From Lunasporangiospora selenospora (taxonomy: Eukaryota > Mortierellomycota > Mortierellomycetes > Mortierellales > Mortierellaceae), in assembly GCA_015680635.1 (NCBI GenBank), contig JAABOA010000108.1, positions 7,915-18,964 on the forward strand: a DNA stretch of 11,050 nt, in the 5' to 3' direction. Of this stretch, positions 7,193 through 11,050 are shown in pieces. The position numbers were made by a program, and so were the translations under genes. Each line of letters starts with the position of its first letter. The stretch's first letter is position 1. Below the pieces are notes generated by a model. It worked only from the letters and a program-made list of their open reading frames with translations. It had not been told where the DNA came from and ran no database searches.

Positions 7193-9127
7193 TTAATCCC
7201 TGCAAGCAGCATTGCACACACCAGATTTCGAGCAGCACACCTTGCAGTCGGCCTCAGTGGCACAGCAAGCTCCTTCTCCGCCTGAACCATCCTTAAGACC
7301 GGGCCGTCCTCCACTGCAGCTATTGCTTCCACCGCCTCCACCGCCTCCAGTACATTCATTGTTGACACAGGTCGAAACACAATCGTCGCTGTTGGCGCAA
7401 CAGTCACCTGCACGACCGTCGCCCTTGCCGAGGCCATACTTGTAAGGGTTCACTTTGTAGCAGATAACGTTGCCGGGCCTGCACAGCTTGGTACCGAGGT
7501 CACAAATGCCACTGCAATCATCACTGGAAACACAGCACTCTGCAGTTTTGCCATCGCCTCTACCCAATGTACGCTTGCACTGGCCACCGTTACCGCTACC
7601 ATCACCGCCCCCACCACCATTACCACTGTCGCGCCCGAGGAAATACTGGATCGAGCCACAGTTGAGATCAATACGACCAGAGGTATGACTCTGAAGAATC
7701 GACCAAGAGTTGTCTGTGGCATATCGAATACATTTTTGGCACCCAGCAAGGCTACCAACAATATTTTTGAAGCAGGTAAACTTGGCGTCATGTCCCTTTG
7801 AATAGTCAACCCATGCAAGTTCATATTCACGGCCACTTCGGTCCACCATCCAGCCCAAACGCTCGCCGATCCGGTCAAAGTCGCTGCCCTCAGCACGAGT
7901 GCCGCTGATGTAATACTTGACCACCGCAGGTGTAAAACTCGTGAAAGGTTCCTTTCTCAAGCAGGTTGGTTCACTGATGTCGCGACGGTGGAGTCCTTGC
8001 GCCTTTCTTGGGAATCGACGCAATGGGAGATTGGTCTTGCGCTTTGCAGAACGGCCATTCTTGGGAGAGGATGATAATTCGGCTACAATGGTCACTGTAT
8101 CGTTGTTGACCTGGTAGCAGGAACTGGTAACATTACCCGTGCAGAGTGGGTAGAGAAGGCGCTTTTTCATATCGCAATAGAGGCGTTCACGTTCCGAGAC
8201 GAATGAAGGACCTTGGGATGTCTCGTCGACACAAAGGGCTGCGGCAGAGAGGTCAGAGTCGATCATCACAGTCTCGTCGCGTTCCGCTCGCTTGAAGATA
8301 TCGACCTGTCGGCCATCTCCTTCGTAGAGACTAATCACATCCGGATACTGAGAGTAGGTGACCCGAATCAACTTCTTGAGGGCATTCTCGTCAAGGGGCC
8401 TTGTACCAGAGATCATTCTGTACTTGTCAACATCTTCGATCGTGATTTTCTCGACACGATTGCCTCCATCGAACTTGAACGAAGACATCCATACGCAAGG
8501 GAGTGGAGTCGAGAGGACAGTGCACTTGCCATCGTCGCTGAAGTAGTTAAAATTTTCACCAGAGTAGTACCAGGGAGTGCCGAACAACTTGATCATCATC
8601 TCTGCTGTCACAACATAGGGCTTGGTGTCGGATTGGCCTTGATCAGGTGTCACAGCAATGTACCTGAAGCAGATTGCGTCTCGGGTTATGACCTTTTCGG
8701 TCCTCTTGTAAGGTGGTGGAAGCCAACGGGGGACAATATCGCCTGCATAAATGTTGACATGGTGGTGTTGCTGGTTGCCGTCTATATTGGGGTACTTGAC
8801 GATTGCCTTGTCGCCGCTTTTAATCTTGGTAAGTCCGGTATACCCCGCTATCTTGCCATTGTCGGCTGACATGATGGCAAAGGCTGGAAAGGTCCCATCG
8901 ACCCCGCTCGTGGTGCCCTCGCCGTGGGTAATCTTGTTTTCGTGGTTGACACCGTTGAAGCCGACTGCGGTTGAGTACGTCACTTGGTTCTCCACTGGCT
9001 TGGCAAAATTCCCAATCAAGGTAGGGATGATAGTGAGCACGTTGGCCAGCTGGTTGATGACCTCGAGTCCTAGAATAGCATGTGCCGTCGTTGCCAGACC
9101 AATACAGAGTAAGGGTAAAGTTTTCAT
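7193..9127 (-). CDS. Secreted protein with three C-terminal six-cysteine modules (644 aa)
   Basis: A single-exon gene of unrecognised family. Residues 1-17 (MKTLPLLCIGLATTAHA) form a signal peptide with an A-H-A cleavage site. Residues 18-355 are a large, mostly polar region with scattered Cys (153, 202, 211, 299, 318, 329, 337) and N-glycosylation sequons at N332 and N342. Residues 356-382 are very basic, with K-R at 362-363 and R-R at 370-371 and 381-382, typical Kex2-type sites. Residues 388-500 form a second globular region with six Cys. Residues 517-642 hold three modules C-x(13-19)-CC-x5-C-x3-C-x(4-6)-C separated by Gly runs. The start at 9127 is preferred because it puts the signal peptide at the N-terminus and lies 87 nt past a TATA-like box. 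In-frame ATGs at 9193 and 9271 have better start contexts and would add 22 or 48 residues. Expected to be extracellular or wall-associated; function unknown. Confidence 0.85.
   Translation of the reverse strand: MKTLPLLCIGLATTAHAILGLEVINQLANVLTIIPTLIGNFAKPVENQVTYSTAVGFNGVNHENKITHGEGTTSGVDGTFPAFAIMSADNGKIAGYTGLTKIKSGDKAIVKYPNIDGNQQHHHVNIYAGDIVPRWLPPPYKRTEKVITRDAICFRYIAVTPDQGQSDTKPYVVTAEMMIKLFGTPWYYSGENFNYFSDDGKCTVLSTPLPCVWMSSFKFDGGNRVEKITIEDVDKYRMISGTRPLDENALKKLIRVTYSQYPDVISLYEGDGRQVDIFKRAERDETVMIDSDLSAAALCVDETSQGPSFVSERERLYCDMKKRLLYPLCTGNVTSSCYQVNNDTVTIVAELSSSPKNGRSAKRKTNLPLRRFPRKAQGLHRRDISEPTCLRKEPFTSFTPAVVKYYISGTRAEGSDFDRIGERLGWMVDRSGREYELAWVDYSKGHDAKFTCFKNIVGSLAGCQKCIRYATDNSWSILQSHTSGRIDLNCGSIQYFLGRDSGNGGGGGDGSGNGGQCKRTLGRGDGKTAECCVSSDDCSGICDLGTKLCRPGNVICYKVNPYKYGLGKGDGRAGDCCANSDDCVSTCVNNECTGGGGGGGSNSCSGGRPGLKDGSGGEGACCATEADCKVCCSKSGVCNAACRD
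7202..7579 (-). other. Three tandem cysteine modules within the 644-aa protein
   Basis: Module 1 has Cys 517, 531-532, 538, 542, 549; module 2 has Cys 556, 576-577, 583, 587, 592; module 3 has Cys 604, 621-622, 628, 632, 638 plus extra Cys 631 and 642. Modules 1 and 2 share L-G-[RK]-G-D-G before the CC pair and S-D-D-C after it (CCVSSDDC, CCANSDDC); module 3 has CCATEADC. The six-Cys count and CC pair recall knottin-like or hevein-like folds, but the spacing differs from both (hevein has CC-x5-C-x6-C and conserved aromatics, absent here). Gly-rich linkers lie at residues 502-515 and 594-600. Confidence 0.75.
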
Positions 9128-9187
9128 GGATGGATAAGGATGAGGATGAGGATGGGAGGAAGATGAATGATTCAGTTGATGATGAGG
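9128..9187 (-). promoter_or_regulatory. Pyrimidine-rich 5' leader of the 644-aa gene
   Basis: The minus strand just before the ATG contains repeated ATCCTC units (CCCATCCTCATCCTCATCC). If translated from the ATG at 9193 this would give a Ser/His/Pro repeat (SSSSHPHPHPYPS), which looks like a translated leader, not protein. The same pyrimidine style precedes the 123-aa gene. Confidence 0.45.
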
Positions 9188-9213
9188 CTTCATATTCGTA
9201 CCTTGTCCTGTCC

Positions 9214-9220
9214 TTAAATA
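9214..9220 (-). promoter_or_regulatory. TATA-like box TATTTAA(GG)
   Basis: TATTTAAGG on the minus strand, 87 nt before the chosen start. Transcription beginning about 30 nt downstream would exclude the ATG at 9271 and probably that at 9193, supporting 9127. A second A/T box (TTATATGT, about 9368-9361) further upstream could serve a longer transcript that includes 9271. Confidence 0.5.
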
Positions 9221-9271
9221 CTTGACCAAGGAAAACGATTTCAGATGCCTTTGAAGGTTCCATGGCGCCAT

Positions 9272-10459
9272 AGCTTCGCACTGAGAAATCCCTTCTACAA
9301 ACCTCAGTCCACGCTCTGAGCCTTTTTCGAGCCAGGCATCGCGCGCACTTTCTCACTACCACATATAAGTGGGCAAAGTCTCTTTCGCTGTAAAGGATAG
9401 TCTCGTAGTGGTCTCTGAACCCTATCCTAGAATCCCAGAGAGCCTACAAGCACAGGAGTGCCTAGGAAACGGTTGACTGTCACCTTTTCTGGATATTAAA
9501 GGAAGCAGACTCCACGATTTCAAACCTAATCAATTCGTTGGACGCTCTTTTGGTATAAAAAAACGCGGTTCAGTGAAGCAAACAATCCTTTTTGGCTTTA
9601 CACCGCCTTGGCGCAACAGAGCCCAGTAGGAAAAAAGGATGATAGTCCGGACATTGACAACACTACGCACACTCATTTGTTTTGCTTTCCCAAGCCAAAG
9701 CATGTCAAGGACTAATGTAACCAGTGGCAGAGTAATGTGCAGATCGTTGAGGTATGGAGTCCTTATGATTGACACGTCAATAAAATTGCGTTCTATTCCT
9801 TTTCGTCCTACCGACTCCCTAACACCGGACTATTGCACAAGGGAAGTTTTGTGCTAAGCAGAAATGATGATTTTCAGGGAACGGTCGCAAGCGAGAAAGC
9901 CGGATCACACAGAAAATAAACTACCATGCCCATCCCCACTATAGGGTTTACATCCTCAGCTGCTCTTCCAACAATCGCTTCAATATTGTTCCAGTGCGGT
10001 GGGCTCAAATTATGGAGCCGAGGAGCCGCATTTAGGGTTACCGGGGACGCCTACTAGGGTGTCTAGGGGAGCAGCTCGCGTCTCGTCACCTCACCAAGTT
10101 ATTCGAGCACGCCATCCGTCCTTGGTTGAAGTGCTGATCTGATGGGAAGGGACAGGAAGGCTCTTTTGATAGAGAAAAGCTCTTGGTGTAACCTAAACAG
10201 TGTTCCTGAGACAGTCCTAGGAAAACCCGACGACCCTATTTGTTACCCACTTGTCGTCACTAGGAGATAGAGTTCATACAGCGACCACGATCCGAGGCAA
10301 CGACTTGGACATGATGAGCTCCATATTTTCTCAAATTGAGATGTTCTCTTAACAAATGTAGCGGTGGAGGATATGCAAAAGCTGGGCTCGCTTAACTATG
10401 GCAATCTTTTTTTTATCAGCATCCAACCAACCTCCTACAAACGCACACACACACTCTGC
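9272..10459. other. No firm gene
   Basis: A plus-strand TATAAAAAAA lies at 9554-9563, and 76 nt beyond its end an ATG at 9639 opens a 72-codon frame (MIVRTLTTLRTLICFAFPSQ and on). The opening is faintly signal-like, but the rest has no features, so this is at most a weak candidate. TTTAGGG at 10030-10036 is a single telomere-like word, not an array. The word CCTAGGAAA occurs at 9460-9468 and 10217-10225. Nothing else recognised. Confidence 0.35.
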
Positions 10460-10621
10460 ATGCCTCTTGTATTGATGCGTGGCCTTTTATTTAATTCAGT
10501 GGTCATAGCCTTGACTACTGCTGTGCTAAACGTCAAAGCCAAAGAAAATAAAGGTGTCGGGAGAGCCTTTCCGATACCAAAGTCCGCAAGAAGAGCGTGT
10601 GCTTTTAAGGTAGAGAAATGA
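10460..10621 (+). CDS. Candidate small secreted peptide (53 aa)
   Basis: From ATG 10460, or the second ATG 10475 (48 aa), the frame opens with a short Arg-containing start, a hydrophobic core and V-K-A (MRGLLFNSVVIALTTAVLNV then KA), a good signal peptide. The mature part is short and cationic: KENKGVGRAFPIPKSARR followed by ACAFKVEK. The Arg-Arg pair is a possible Kex2-type cut that would release an eight-residue peptide. A CA-repeat leader (CGCACACACACACTCTGC) sits directly before the ATG. There is one Cys in the mature part and no recognised family. It could be the first exon of a longer gene (GGTAGAG near 10609 is a poor 5' splice site) or a chance ORF; the leader has no clear TATA box. 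Confidence 0.28.
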   Translation: MPLVLMRGLLFNSVVIALTTAVLNVKAKENKGVGRAFPIPKSARRACAFKVEK

Positions 10622-11042
10622 AAAACCCCTAGTATTAACCAAATCCAGAACTAGGAAGTTTAGCAGAGTTACAGCGACTTGCTACCAAGATGGTCCATTC
10701 TGATATTCATCTCAAGGCCAAACACCCTGGCAAAGCGGGTAAAAAAGACACATTCAATGATGTTGCCTGAGCTGTCACGGAAATGCAAAAAAAGGAGATA
10801 ATGAAGATGACGAGAATGAATCGAATGGAATTAATGGGATTAAACATCAAATGCCATTCGCAACGCGGGCACCGATTGTTCTGGTGGTACTCTTTCCAGG
10901 TCGACCGTTTGTTTACCCTGAATATTTATTTATTTTTTTCACCCGCTGAGGACCGGAGGGCTTTCATGATAGGTCCTTCTGGGTGCCTTTTCAGCACTCA
11001 ATTTCTGGTCAAATTGCTGAATTATCAAGCAAGTCTTTCGAC
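10622..11042. other. No firm gene; one 26-codon ORF
   Basis: At 10690-10770 a short plus-strand frame starts in good context (ACCAAGATGG) and encodes a Lys/His-rich 26-mer (MVHSDIHLKAKHPGKAGKKD and on). It could be a first exon or a chance frame. The rest has short A/T tracts (TATTTATTTATTTTTTT near 10922-10938) and no gene signal. Confidence 0.3.
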
Positions 11043-11050
11043 TTTTTTTT
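11043..11050. repeat. Poly(T) run at the window edge
   Basis: Eight T residues end the window, the complement of the A17 run at the start. This suggests an assembly break at a homopolymer. Confidence 0.7.

Noticed and set aside
8213-8869. A 218-codon open frame on the plus strand, plus other plus-strand frames between 7212 and 9137
   Set aside because: They lie antisense to the 644-aa gene, whose product has a signal peptide and repeated Cys modules. The antisense frames show no motif and arise from its codon composition.
7193-9127. Introns within the 644-aa gene
   Set aside because: The frame is continuous for 644 codons with protein-like text throughout, and no in-frame segment looks like an intron with GT, branch point and AG.
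8820-9362. A 180-codon minus-strand frame overlapping the start of the 644-aa gene
   Set aside because: It overlaps in another frame, reads as low-complexity Ser/Arg text, and has no signal peptide or domain.
10030-10036. Telomere-like TTTAGGG (also TTTAGGG near 3083)
   Set aside because: Only single copies; no tandem array, so not a telomere or an interstitial telomeric repeat.
1-11050. A transposon or retroelement with recognisable transposase, integrase or reverse transcriptase
   Set aside because: No catalytic motif of these enzymes was seen in any frame, and no long terminal repeats or target-site duplications were apparent by eye.

Overview
The window looks like a gene-poor stretch of a fungal nuclear genome. 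The two convincing genes are monocistronic, each has its own TATA-like box and pyrimidine-rich leader, the intervals between them are several kilobases long, and dinucleotide microsatellites are present. There is no bacterial operon packing. One gene encodes a signal-peptide protein with glycine-spaced cysteine modules and the other a Ser/Thr-rich protein with a GPI-type tail, which suits a filamentous fungus. An early-diverging (Mortierella-like) lineage is only an impression. The window opens on a 17-A run and ends on an 8-T run, which fits a whole short contig broken at homopolymers.

Layout. Positions 1-2110 hold no firm gene: an open purine-rich fragment at the left edge, a cluster of Pol III-like boxes near 203-318, a weak Asn-rich ORF near 967-1293 and a CT microsatellite. 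Positions 2115-2560 form a diverged tandem repeat array. Positions 2560-5000 look like old, decayed sequence, with short protein-like ORFs on both strands; one near 3712-3956 starts with a good secretion signal. A minus-strand gene at 5060-5431 encodes a 123-aa Ser/Thr-rich protein with a GPI-type tail, bracketed by a TATA-like box and an AATAAA signal. Positions 5560-7190 hold an AAC-rich tract, a GA microsatellite and no firm gene.

The main gene lies at 7193-9127 on the minus strand: a single exon for a 644-aa secreted protein of unrecognised family. It has a clear signal peptide, a large N-terminal region, a dibasic linker, a second globular region, and three C-terminal six-cysteine modules on glycine linkers, two of them carrying RGD or KGD. 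The last 1.8 kb is mostly uninformative apart from a candidate 53-aa secreted peptide at 10460-10621.

The two firm genes share the box TATTTAAGG and a leader rich in CCTCATCC, so they may use similar core promoters. Both products appear bound for the cell surface or outside the cell. The sequence alone does not show that they act together.
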